A DNA stretch of 13,867 bases. It comes from Duncaniella sp. (lineage in GTDB: Bacteria > Bacteroidota > Bacteroidia > Bacteroidales > Muribaculaceae). The stretch's first letter is position 1. Each line of letters begins with the position of its first letter. Where the stretch lies: positions 1-13,867 of the forward strand of contig NZ_JAIDEN010000035.1 in NCBI RefSeq assembly GCF_029054785.1, written 5' to 3'. Below the pieces are notes generated by a model, which worked only from the letters and a program-made list of their open reading frames with translations, searched no databases and was not told where the DNA came from. Positions 1-7,024 of the stretch are shown here, piece after piece. The translations under genes and the position numbers were made by a program.

Positions 1-2
1 CC

Positions 3-413
3 CCCGATCCCGGCCCCGCTGATGGAAGTGGAACAGAAGCAGATCCCTATTCAGTAGCCAAGGTGATTGCCTTTAACGCCACTGATAAGAATACCCCTGC
101 TGAAGGTTGCAAAAGTGTCTATGTAAAAGGTTATATAGTCGGTTTTATGCCGTCAAACAAAACAGTGCTTTCAAATACCCAATTTACAGCTGAAGGCGCT
201 GTGAATACAAACCTTGTTTTAGCTCCGACGGCTGATTGCAAAGATTATAACCTTTGTATTCCCGTACAGCTGCCGGCAGCTGTAAGAGCTACATTGGCAT
301 TAGATGCAAATCCGACAAATTTGGGTAAATGCGTGTTGTTGCAAGGTGATATCCTGAACTATTGCAGCGCATCAGGTCTTAAGAATACTAAGTTTATAAA
401 ATTTGTAGATTAA
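3..413 (+). CDS. C-terminal fragment of a DUF6359-like exported protein (5' end outside window)
   Basis: The frame is open back to the left edge, so a GTG at 63 is not a real start. The first visible residues form a Gly/Pro/Asp linker followed by GTEADPYSVAKVIAF, then VYVKGYIVGF, then NLCIPVQLP and a closing segment with GLKNTKFIKF. This order (G-T-x-x-DPY-x-V entry motif, VKGYIVG strand, IPVQLP, a final GLK strand) matches the DUF6359 domain of Bacteroidetes surface and secreted proteins, an OB-fold-like module of unknown function. About 137 residues are visible, one whole domain ending at the stop. Proteins with this domain usually carry an N-terminal signal or lipobox, which would lie outside the window. 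Base composition is visibly more AT-rich than in the secA region. Assignment is by remembered family consensus; no partner or substrate can be inferred. Confidence 0.75.
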   Translation, partial: PDPGPADGSGTEADPYSVAKVIAFNATDKNTPAEGCKSVYVKGYIVGFMPSNKTVLSNTQFTAEGAVNTNLVLAPTADCKDYNLCIPVQLPAAVRATLALDANPTNLGKCVLLQGDILNYCSASGLKNTKFIKFVD

Positions 414-439
414 GAAATAGAATTAGTATTATATAAAGC

Positions 440-473
440 AAGAGGGAAAGCTCCGGACCGAGCTTTCCCTCTT
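440..473. terminator. bidirectional hairpin terminator between convergent genes
   Basis: A perfect 14-bp inverted repeat, AAGAGGGAAAGCTC (440-453) and its reverse complement (460-473), encloses a 6-nt loop. It lies between the stop of the DUF6359-like gene (413) and the stop of the convergent four-helix gene (498), where a shared terminator is expected. There is no long uninterrupted T-tract: T-rich sequence follows only loosely on each side. The function is inferred from the stem and the position. Confidence 0.8.
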
Positions 474-497
474 GGCATTTATTGCGGTATTGAATTT

Positions 498-1055
498 TTA
501 TTTTGGATTGTTTTTGCGATATTCCAGTCTGTGGCGGGTCATTTGTTCTCTGATGCCCCCTTCCTCAAGGAAATTCTTTTTGGCCCGTTCTATGAGGCGG
601 TGGAGAAGAATATCCACCTGATGAATCAGAGTTATGGCTATATTTGCGATAGTCTCCTCGCTTGAGTTTTGCAGTGAATTGCGATAGAAAGCGGAATCGC
701 AGTGCTCAGAGCAGCCTTTTCGGGTGCGTATGCTTCGCGGATCAGACAATTCCCATTGGCAGAGACCTCTGACACGCAGGAAGTCCTCATAGTCCGCCAA
801 CAGCTCCTGGAGGCTCGCTTTAGCGACATTGTAAAGTTTGATTTCAGTCTCGCGTGAAGTAGACGAAGCCGCACACCCCTCCGCGATATTCTGTTTGCCT
901 GATCGCGCAGCCTGAATCATCTGATCGACAGTCCTGTCACCTTTTGACAGAAAACGGTGAGCGAACATATAAGTGACATCATAGATACATTCAGCCTTCT
1001 GATAGACAATCAGGCTTTTGTAATGACCACGTTGAGGAAGAAAGGAAGATTGCAT
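498..1055 (-). CDS. four-helix-bundle protein with suffix domain (S23/Avd-like)
   Basis: This 185-residue protein starts at an ATG (1055). Residues about 14-100 match the four-helix-bundle family first seen in 23S rRNA intervening sequences, with the hallmark RTVDQMIQAARSGKQNIAEG at 41-60 and a following amphipathic helix EIKLYNVAKASLQELLADYE (71-90). The C-terminal part (about 130-185, with LIHQVDILLHRLIER) fits the 'four helix bundle suffix' domain that extends some Bacteroidetes members. Relatives include the Avd accessory protein of diversity-generating retroelements, a basic pentamer that binds nucleic acid; the cellular role of the stand-alone genes is unknown. Residues 108-125 hold three Cys and several basic residues between the two parts. 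The reading frame stays open upstream of the ATG through the whole 9-nt repeat array but contains no ATG, GTG or TTG there. No reverse transcriptase or variable repeat is visible, so a retroelement is not supported. Confidence 0.85.
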   Translation of the reverse strand: MQSSFLPQRGHYKSLIVYQKAECIYDVTYMFAHRFLSKGDRTVDQMIQAARSGKQNIAEGCAASSTSRETEIKLYNVAKASLQELLADYEDFLRVRGLCQWELSDPRSIRTRKGCSEHCDSAFYRNSLQNSSEETIANIAITLIHQVDILLHRLIERAKKNFLEEGGIREQMTRHRLEYRKNNPK

Positions 1056-1109
1056 GATAATTGATTTTTTAGGATAGGTTTGAAGTTTTATTAAAAGAAA
1101 AAAGCTTTT

Positions 1110-1199
1110 GGGAGCCTTGGGAGAACTGGGAGCTTTGGGAGAGCTGGGAGTTCTGAGAGCATTGGGAGTTTTGGGAGAGCTGAGAGTTCTGAGAGCTTT
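1110..1199. repeat. left array: ten 9-nt units, consensus GGGAGNNNT
   Basis: Ten consecutive 9-nt units run without slippage: gggagcctt, gggagaact, gggagcttt, gggagagct, gggagttct, gagagcatt, gggagtttt, gggagagct, gagagttct, gagagcttt. The fixed part is G(G/A)GAG plus a terminal T; the three central bases vary. The array is within a gene-free stretch of about 307 bp (1056-1362). On the minus strand it stays in frame with the ATG of the four-helix gene (1055) and would read as Ser/Pro/Lys/Ala/Arg-rich triplets, but no usual start codon precedes it. Variation is between units rather than from unit to unit decay at the ends. Confidence 0.9.
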
Positions 1200-1314
1200 G
1201 GAAAGGCAGATGAGGTTTAGGGCCTTGAATCAGCCTGAAATCTTAGCAGAACAGGCACCGGAGAGAAAATAAATTGATAAAATTTCATCTATTGCAGAGC
1301 TCTCAGAACTCTCA
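1181..1314. repeat. 20-bp near-perfect inverted repeat formed by the two arrays
   Basis: The left arm, 1181-1200, reads tgagagttctgagagctttg; the right arm, 1295-1314, reads cagagctctcagaactctca. Nineteen of 20 positions are complementary and the remaining one can pair as G:U on one strand. The spacer 1201-1294 has no recognisable gene. An alternative register pairs 1184-1200 with 1313-1329 perfectly over 17 bp, so the structure could slide by two units. Confidence 0.8.
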
Positions 1315-1361
1315 AAGCTCTCAGAACTCCCAAAAGATTCCCAAATCTCCCAAAAGCCCCC
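1296..1361. repeat. right array: inverted copy of the 9-nt repeat, degrading toward the lipoprotein gene
   Basis: Units in the opposite orientation: agagctctc, agaactctc, aaagctctc, agaactccc, then irregular units of 11, 9 and 10 nt (aaaagattccc, aaatctccc, aaaagccccc). The regular part covers 1296-1331. Positions 1295-1314 are the inverse of 1181-1200 with one mismatch that would be a G:U pair in RNA, so transcripts of either strand could fold into a long hairpin with a loop of about 94 nt. The array ends two bases before the stop codon of the lipoprotein gene. Confidence 0.85.
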
Positions 1362-1362
1362 C

Positions 1363-1737
1363 TCACTCCTCGATTTCTCTCAGCGGGATTCCCTTTTTGA
1401 TCACATCATTGACAAAGCGCACAAAGTTAGTCTCAAGGGCCGCGATATTCAGTTCGGTCGCCAGTTCCGGCGGGAGTTGTGTGAGTTTCGTATGGCAGCC
1501 CTCGGCCAGGGCCCACTCAGGGCTCTTGAGATACTTAGCCAGAGCCTTGTCATCATTATCCTTGAGCAGCGCCTCGGCAGTTGCCAGTTGCTCCTCATAG
1601 TAAACCTTGATCTTCACGGCCTCCTTCCTGGAGATCTCAGCCGGATTCTCACGCAAGATGCCCTCAACGCGTTTTGTGCACGAAACCGACAGCAGGCTCG
1701 TCACCACAAGGGCCAGTAACAACAGTTTTTTCATCAT
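1363..1737 (-). CDS. small putative lipoprotein, unknown function
   Basis: The 124-residue product begins MMKK (ATG at 1737; the second ATG at 1734 is equally possible), followed by a hydrophobic run LLLLALVVTSLL and a cysteine at residue 20 in the context LLSVSC. This fits a signal-peptidase-II lipoprotein signal, though the residue at -3 is Ser rather than the classical Leu; Bacteroidetes lipoboxes are known to be relaxed. The mature part (about 104 residues) is predicted by eye to be mostly helical and charged, with EAVKIKVYYEEQLATAEALL suggesting an amphipathic helix. I do not recognise a named family. It lies downstream of secA in the same direction but is separated from it by 103 bp that include a strong palindrome, so co-transcription is doubtful. 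Its stop is directly against the degraded end of the 9-nt repeat array. Confidence 0.75.
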   Translation of the reverse strand: MMKKLLLLALVVTSLLSVSCTKRVEGILRENPAEISRKEAVKIKVYYEEQLATAEALLKDNDDKALAKYLKSPEWALAEGCHTKLTQLPPELATELNIAALETNFVRFVNDVIKKGIPLREIEE

Positions 1738-1765
1738 GGATTTAAATTTGGTTGAGCATTTATAT

Positions 1766-1803
1766 CGTGCAGGGGCGCATCGGTTCGGAAGCGCCCCTGC
1801 ATG
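1766..1803 (-). terminator. GC-rich palindrome after secA, putative terminator
   Basis: The arms tgcaggggcgc (1768-1778) and gcgcccctgca (1791-1801) pair perfectly, and the stem extends by a G:U and a C:G pair (1767:1802, 1766:1803) around a 12-nt loop. It starts 38 bp beyond the secA stop on the secA strand. In that direction the stem is preceded by an A-tract and followed by AT-rich sequence but no T-run; a T5 run follows the stem on the opposite strand, where no gene is seen. It may be the secA terminator or a dispersed GC-rich palindrome. Confidence 0.55.
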
Positions 1804-1840
1804 AGGTTTTTAATAAACTTAGATCTGTTGACGGCTAAGA

Positions 1841-4800
1841 TCAGAGACCCTTGCCGTGGCAGTTCTTGTACTTCTTGCCCGAACCGCAGGGACAGGGATC
1901 GTTGCGGTTGATGCGCGGACCCGCCTTCACCGGCTGGGGAGCCGCAGCGCGCTGACCTGCGCCCTGAGCAGCCGCACGCTGGGCTGCCTCGCCGGGCAGA
2001 TTCTCGCGGCTTGCACGATATTTCGAATAATCGTTGGCGCGTTCAGGCATCGCGCGCTCAACCTTCGGCTGAGCCTTCGGAGCCTCCTGCTGAGGAGCCT
2101 CCTCGGCCTGCTCACCCTCCTGGGGCGCCGCAGGAGCGGCAGGCTGCTGCGAAGGAGCGGGCTGCTGCACGTAGATCTGGCCGCGCATGAGCGTCGCCAT
2201 AGCTTTCACGTTGAGATTGTTGAGCATCGCCTCGAAGAGGTGGAACGACTCGACCTTGTAGATCACCAGCGGGTCCTTCTGCTCGTAGGAAGCATTCTGA
2301 ACGCTCTGGCGCAGCTGATCAAGCTCGCGGAGATGTTCTTTCCACAGTTCGTCGATGCTCACGAGCAGCACCGCCTTATGCCATTCCTTGACGATCGACT
2401 TGCAGCCGGTGCGGTAAGCCTCGTCGATGTCCACAACAAGGTTGAAGAAACGCTTGCCGTCGGTCATCGGAACTGCGATACGGCCCTTGAAACCGCGGTT
2501 TTCCACACAGTCGGTGATCACCGGCTGGGCCACGTCGAGGATTCTTTGGCTCTTGCGGTCGAAAGCCTCCTGGGCGGCGGTGTGGATCTTCTCGATGGCG
2601 TCTTCCTTCGACATGTTGCGGTATTCATCCTCGCTGAAGGGTGCCTCGATGGTCAGGGCGCGCATAAGCTCCATGCTCAGTTCCTCGTATTCCGCAGGGC
2701 TGTAATTGTTGACGAGGTTCTCGATGATGTCCCACATCATGTTGGCGATGTCGATGCCGATGCGCTCGCCAAGCAGTGCGTGGTGGCGGCGGTTGTAGAT
2801 GTAGGTACGCTGTTTGTTCATCACGTCGTCATACTCCAGCAGGCGCTTGCGGATACCGAAGTTGTTTTCCTCGACGCGCTTCTGGGCGTTGCCGATAGCG
2901 TTGGTCACCATGCCGCTCTCGATGCGCTCGCCCTCTTCAAGACCGAGGGTGTCAAGCATCTTCATCACGCGGTCTGTGGCGAACAGACGCATCAGCTGAT
3001 CTTCGAACGACACGTAGAACACCGATGATCCGGGGTCGCCCTGACGGCCTGAACGTCCGCGCAGCTGACGGTCGACACGGCGCGACTCATGGCGCTCGGT
3101 GCCGATGATGGCCAGACCGCCCGCCTCTTTCACTTCGGGAGTGAGCTTGATGTCCGTACCGCGGCCCGCCATGTTGGTTGCGATGGTGACCATACCTTTC
3201 TTGCCGGCGTGGGCCACGATCTCGGCCTCCTTTTGGTGGAGCTTGGCGTTGAGCACATTGTGGGGAATGTGGCGCATGGTCAGCATTCGGCTCAGAAGCT
3301 CCGAGATCTCGACCGAAGTGGTGCCGACGAGCACCGGACGGCCTTTCGACACGAGTTCCTGGATCTCCTCGATGACGGCGGCATATTTTTCTTTCTTCGT
3401 CTTGTAGACGCGGTCGTTCATGTCGATGCGGGCGATCGGTTTGTTGGTGGGGATCGTCACCACATCGAGCTTATAGATGTCCCAGAACTCCCCGGCTTCG
3501 GTCTCTGCCGTACCGGTCATGCCCGCCAGTTTGTGATACATGCGGAAGTAGTTCTGGAGAGTGATTGTAGCGAATGTCTGGGTTGCGGCCTCTACCTTGA
3601 CATGTTCCTTGGCCTCGATGGCCTGGTGGAGTCCGTCGCTGTAACGGCGGCCTTCCATGATACGGCCCGTCTGCTCGTCGACGATCTTGATCTTGCCCTC
3701 GTCGATCACATATTCAACGTCCTTCTCGAAGAGCGTGTAGGCCTTCAGGAGCTGGGTGACGGTGTGGACGCGTTCGGCCTTCACAGCGTAGTCCTGCATC
3801 AGCTCGTCCTTGCGCTGCTGACGTTCGGCGGCGTTCTCGATGTGTTCGGTATCGGAGAGCTGCGAGGCGATGTCGGGGAGCACGAAGAACTGCGGGTCGT
3901 CAGTCTTGCCGGTCAGCTCGTCGATACCCTTGTCGGTCAGCTCTACGCTGCGGTTCTTCTCGTCGATGACGAAGTAGAGCGGATCGGTCACCTTCGGCAT
4001 CTCGCGCTTGTTGTCCTGGAGATAGTAGGCTTCGGTCTCAAGCATGAGATTCTTCATGCCTTCCTGCGAGAGGAATTTGATCAGGGCGCCGTTTTTGGGC
4101 AGGCCCTTGAAGGCGCGGTAGAGCAGCAGGGCGCCTTCCTTGCGGGTCTCCTTGTCGTCGGAGGCTATTTTGGTCTTGGCGTCGGCGAGGATCTTGGTCA
4201 CCAGGCGGCGCTGGGCTTCCACGACCTTCTCGACGTTGGGGCGGTATTCGTCAAACAGCTGGTCGTCGCCCTTGGGGACGGGACCTGAGATGATCAGAGG
4301 TGTGCGGGCATCGTCGATGAGCACCGAGTCGACCTCGTCGACAATCGCATAGTAGTGCTTGCGCTGCACCATGTCGGCGGGCGACATAGCCATGTTGTCA
4401 CGCAGATAGTCGAAGCCGAATTCGTTGTTCGTACCGAAGGTGATGTCGCAGTTGTAGGCCGCGCGGCGGGCGGCGGTGTTGGGCTGGTGCTTGTCGATGC
4501 AGTCAACGGTCGAGCCGTGGAACATGTAGAGCGGGCCCATCCATTCCGAGTCACGTTTCGAGAGATAGTCATTGACGGTCACCACATGGACACCGCGGCC
4601 TGAGAGCGAGCGCAGGAACACCGGAAGGGTGGCCACGAGGGTCTTGCCTTCACCGGTAGCCATCTCGGCGATCTTGCCCTGATGGAGCACGATACCGCCG
4701 ATGAGCTGCACGCGGTAGTGGATCATGTCCCAGACGATTTCGTTGCCTCCGGCGAGCCAGTGGTTTTTCCAGATGGCGTTGTCGCCGTCGATGCTGACGA

Positions 4801-5233
4801 AGTCCTTGCCCAGGGCGGCCAGTTCGCGGTCGAGCTGGGTTGCCTTGACGGTGATTGTCTCGTTGGCGGCAAAGCGGGCGGCTGTTTCGCGGACCACTGC
4901 GAAGACCTCAGGCAGATGCAGGTTGAGCTTCTCCTCGATGGTGTCGAGCATGGTCTTTTCGTTGCGGTCGATCTTGTCCCAGACCGGCTGACGTTCGTCG
5001 AAGGGAAGTTCCTCGACCTCCACCTTGAGGCGCGCGTTTTCTTCCTGCTCGGCTGAGATGGCCTGACGGATGTCGGCGCGCACATTGTCGATGCGCTCGC
5101 GCAGCTGGTCTATGGTGAGCTGTTTCACCTCAGGCTCAAGAGCCTCGATTTTCTTTACAATGGGTTCGATCTCCTTGAGGTCGCGTGTCGACTTGTTGCC
5201 GAAAATCTTGGTGAGAAATGATTGTAATGACAT
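1841..5233 (-). CDS. secA: protein translocase ATPase SecA
   Basis: SecA is the ATP-driven motor that pushes preproteins through SecYEG. The 1130-residue product has every hallmark: Walker A MATGEGKT (191-198), the conserved TFGTNNEFGFDYLRDN block (265-280), the Walker B/DEVD segment VDEVDSVLIDDARTPLIISG (298-317), the second RecA-like domain with TNMAGRGTDI (686-695) and the arginine-rich RQLRGRSGRQGDPG (722-735), and a C-terminal zinc motif C-P-C-x8-C-H (C1114, C1116, C1125, H1126) for SecB/ribosome binding. Walker A lies about 90 residues later than in E. coli SecA because of extra charged helical sequence around 45-150, a trait of Bacteroidetes SecA. A Pro/Ala/Gln-rich linker (about 1023-1108) joins the scaffold to the zinc tail. 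The start is an ATG with no Shine-Dalgarno sequence. It is the sixth gene of the minus-strand run, 150 bp after the phosphatase-like gene. Confidence 0.98.
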   Translation of the reverse strand: MSLQSFLTKIFGNKSTRDLKEIEPIVKKIEALEPEVKQLTIDQLRERIDNVRADIRQAISAEQEENARLKVEVEELPFDERQPVWDKIDRNEKTMLDTIEEKLNLHLPEVFAVVRETAARFAANETITVKATQLDRELAALGKDFVSIDGDNAIWKNHWLAGGNEIVWDMIHYRVQLIGGIVLHQGKIAEMATGEGKTLVATLPVFLRSLSGRGVHVVTVNDYLSKRDSEWMGPLYMFHGSTVDCIDKHQPNTAARRAAYNCDITFGTNNEFGFDYLRDNMAMSPADMVQRKHYYAIVDEVDSVLIDDARTPLIISGPVPKGDDQLFDEYRPNVEKVVEAQRRLVTKILADAKTKIASDDKETRKEGALLLYRAFKGLPKNGALIKFLSQEGMKNLMLETEAYYLQDNKREMPKVTDPLYFVIDEKNRSVELTDKGIDELTGKTDDPQFFVLPDIASQLSDTEHIENAAERQQRKDELMQDYAVKAERVHTVTQLLKAYTLFEKDVEYVIDEGKIKIVDEQTGRIMEGRRYSDGLHQAIEAKEHVKVEAATQTFATITLQNYFRMYHKLAGMTGTAETEAGEFWDIYKLDVVTIPTNKPIARIDMNDRVYKTKKEKYAAVIEEIQELVSKGRPVLVGTTSVEISELLSRMLTMRHIPHNVLNAKLHQKEAEIVAHAGKKGMVTIATNMAGRGTDIKLTPEVKEAGGLAIIGTERHESRRVDRQLRGRSGRQGDPGSSVFYVSFEDQLMRLFATDRVMKMLDTLGLEEGERIESGMVTNAIGNAQKRVEENNFGIRKRLLEYDDVMNKQRTYIYNRRHHALLGERIGIDIANMMWDIIENLVNNYSPAEYEELSMELMRALTIEAPFSEDEYRNMSKEDAIEKIHTAAQEAFDRKSQRILDVAQPVITDCVENRGFKGRIAVPMTDGKRFFNLVVDIDEAYRTGCKSIVKEWHKAVLLVSIDELWKEHLRELDQLRQSVQNASYEQKDPLVIYKVESFHLFEAMLNNLNVKAMATLMRGQIYVQQPAPSQQPAAPAAPQEGEQAEEAPQQEAPKAQPKVERAMPERANDYSKYRASRENLPGEAAQRAAAQGAGQRAAAPQPVKAGPRINRNDPCPCGSGKKYKNCHGKGL

Positions 5234-5383
5234 ATTGATGATGAAGTTGAAATTTCTGAAAGAGTGATGAAAAAAAGCGGGAGAGATCTGAACGGTGTGC
5301 CGTGTGCGCGCAGGCTGTGTGTTGTCGGTCTGCCCTGGGTCCGTGGGGATGTCAGGCGGCGGTCTGCGCGGCTGTCGCTCCGC
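5234..5383. other. 150-bp gap before secA, no feature resolved
   Basis: The half nearer the phosphatase-like stop is GC-rich, the half nearer the secA ATG is T-rich on the coding strand. I see no TAnnTTTG box, no strong hairpin and no ribosome binding site, so I cannot say whether secA has its own promoter or is read from upstream. Confidence 0.4.
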
Positions 5384-7024
5384 TTAGCGTACAGACGAAA
5401 GGCGGAGTGAGGGCACTGAGGCCGCGTTGGGCGACCTGATGCGCAGCAGGCGGGTGACGGTCGGGGCGATGGCCCGTGCGTCGACTGTCGCGTCGATGCT
5501 CTGGGCGTCGACTGTGGGCGCAAGGATATAGACGGGCGAGGTGGTCGCCACGCATCTAACGACCGGATTCTGTGTTTTGTTCACTTCATCGTCCGCCGAG
5601 TCGGAAATTTCCCAGCCGGGATTGACCATCACCAGGAGGTCGCCGGCATGGACGGGCGAGGTGTTGCGCTGCAAGGCGAGAGGTTCGTCGCCGGCGCGGC
5701 GCGCCATGATGTCGTCAAGGGTGTAGACTGCGCTGACTCCGCTCATACGCGCCAGGAAGTCTGCTGCTTCGCGGCGGATTGAACTTTCGTCTATATTGCG
5801 GTCTTTCAGAAGCTTGCGGTTGAGGAAGAAGTAGCCGTTGTGGTAGCCGTTGACATAGTCTCCGTTGCCGTGGATGGCCATGAGATACATGTTGAGCAGC
5901 GACGTGGCTTTGCGGGGCGAGAACTGGCCTGAGGGGATGTTCCAGCGCTCCTCGTCGCGCTTTCCGCCTGTCGGGGCGGGGGTTCCGGCGATGAAGATCA
6001 CCGAGTTGGCCATTCCGGGGCCTTTTTCAACGGCGCGGACAATGTTGGCGATGTCCGAGTCGAGACGCAGATAGGCGTCCATCGTCTCGATGCGGTTGTC
6101 GGCATCGCGTCCGTACTGATAGGGCGACACGTTGAAGCCGAGGTTGAGCATGTCGGTGACTCCGCGTGTGCCGAGTTTGAGCGAGTTGATATAGTCAAGC
6201 CCTATGGCCGCCACTTCGCGGTTGCCGGGCGCGGAGGTCTTGAACGCTTTGAAGCGGTCGGTCTCGCGCGAGGGGAAGGTGTGGCGGAAGGGATAGAGTT
6301 TCTTGTATTCAGGGAGGTCGGGATAGCGGTCGAGGGCCATCGACGGGGTCCAGGCGAGGGTGTCGAGCCTCGATGCGAGGGTCACTCCGTAGTTGCGGCG
6401 GGCAATGGCGGCGGGCACGTCGCGATAGAATGTCGAGGTGCACCATTTGCCGTTGGTTTCGTTGAGCCAGAAGCCGCTGTTGCCCGCATGGCCTGCGAGG
6501 ATGATGGCCACCTGGGCGTCGGGGGCCACGGAGTGGACCAGTCCGAGTCCGCCGTCCGAGATGCGGACTTCGTCGCTGACGGTCGACACTTTCAGTGCGC
6601 CGGGCGAGAAGGTCTCGTCGGTGAAGTTGCCGATTTTGGCCGGATCGAGCAGGATGGGGTAGTCCGAGCGGGTTTCGCTGTCCCAGACTCTCGCGGCGGG
6701 AATGCCGTTAACGCCCGGTGCGGCGCCGGTCACGAGCATCGCTGTGGCGGCTGTGGCGTCTATGCCGGGTCCGAAGTCAACGTTCTCGATGCTGACGCCG
6801 TCGCGGATGAAACGGTTGAAGCCGTCTTTCCCGAAGTTGTCGCGCAGAAGGTTGATATAGTCCGCCGTGAGTCCCTCGACAAAGATTCCGACCACTAACT
6901 GGGGACGCTGTGAGGGGCCTTTGGCCGGCTGCTGGGCGTGTGCGAGAAGACCCATTGTCGCGAGTGAGACAACGAGCACTGAGGCAAGCCGTGAGCTTAT
7001 CGGATTACTTTTGCGTGCTGGCAT
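5384..7024 (-). CDS. exported alkaline-phosphatase-superfamily protein, probably catalytically inactive
   Basis: The 546-residue product has an N-terminal signal peptide (basic start, hydrophobic 13-28, likely cut after AHA at 30). It then follows the scaffold of the Bacteroidetes type I phosphodiesterase/PafA-like family: PQLVVGIFVEGLTADYI (41-57), a TG-containing turn (99-100), VNGIPAARVWD (105-115), the IETMDAYLRLDSDIANIV segment (312-329) and FIAG (344-347). Active family members have VxDxxRxDY, a nucleophilic Thr nine residues before the TG, STDYxGHxxGP and ADHG. Aligned by hand, these positions read E50, A90, NVSPYQYGR (298-306) and GTPA (347-350), so most metal ligands and the nucleophile appear lost. 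An ATG at 7024 makes the gene overlap the 3' end of the Lnb-domain gene by 28 bp; no better internal start keeps the signal peptide. A scaffold or binding role in the periplasm is an inference. Confidence 0.85.
   Translation of the reverse strand: MPARKSNPISSRLASVLVVSLATMGLLAHAQQPAKGPSQRPQLVVGIFVEGLTADYINLLRDNFGKDGFNRFIRDGVSIENVDFGPGIDATAATAMLVTGAAPGVNGIPAARVWDSETRSDYPILLDPAKIGNFTDETFSPGALKVSTVSDEVRISDGGLGLVHSVAPDAQVAIILAGHAGNSGFWLNETNGKWCTSTFYRDVPAAIARRNYGVTLASRLDTLAWTPSMALDRYPDLPEYKKLYPFRHTFPSRETDRFKAFKTSAPGNREVAAIGLDYINSLKLGTRGVTDMLNLGFNVSPYQYGRDADNRIETMDAYLRLDSDIANIVRAVEKGPGMANSVIFIAGTPAPTGGKRDEERWNIPSGQFSPRKATSLLNMYLMAIHGNGDYVNGYHNGYFFLNRKLLKDRNIDESSIRREAADFLARMSGVSAVYTLDDIMARRAGDEPLALQRNTSPVHAGDLLVMVNPGWEISDSADDEVNKTQNPVVRCVATTSPVYILAPTVDAQSIDATVDARAIAPTVTRLLRIRSPNAASVPSLRLSSVR

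Noticed and set aside
63..413. Complete small gene starting at GTG 63
   Set aside because: The frame is open to the left edge and the upstream residues belong to the DUF6359 entry motif.
1110..1361. CRISPR-like array
   Set aside because: Units are 9 nt with no spacers of constant length and no cas genes are nearby; the pattern is a short tandem repeat.
498..1361. Diversity-generating retroelement
   Set aside because: The four-helix protein resembles Avd, but no reverse transcriptase, template repeat or variable-repeat target gene is present in the window.
1274..1600. Plus-strand frame beginning with Ser/Gln/Asn-rich triplets
   Set aside because: Its start is the repeat array read as protein and the rest is antisense to the lipoprotein gene; no independent coding evidence.
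1856..4288. Two long plus-strand open frames (1856-3028 and 3089-4288, about 390-400 codons each)
   Set aside because: They lie wholly antisense to secA in a GC-rich gene; their translations are Leu/Val/His/Asp-rich with no domain, a known shadow effect of codon use.
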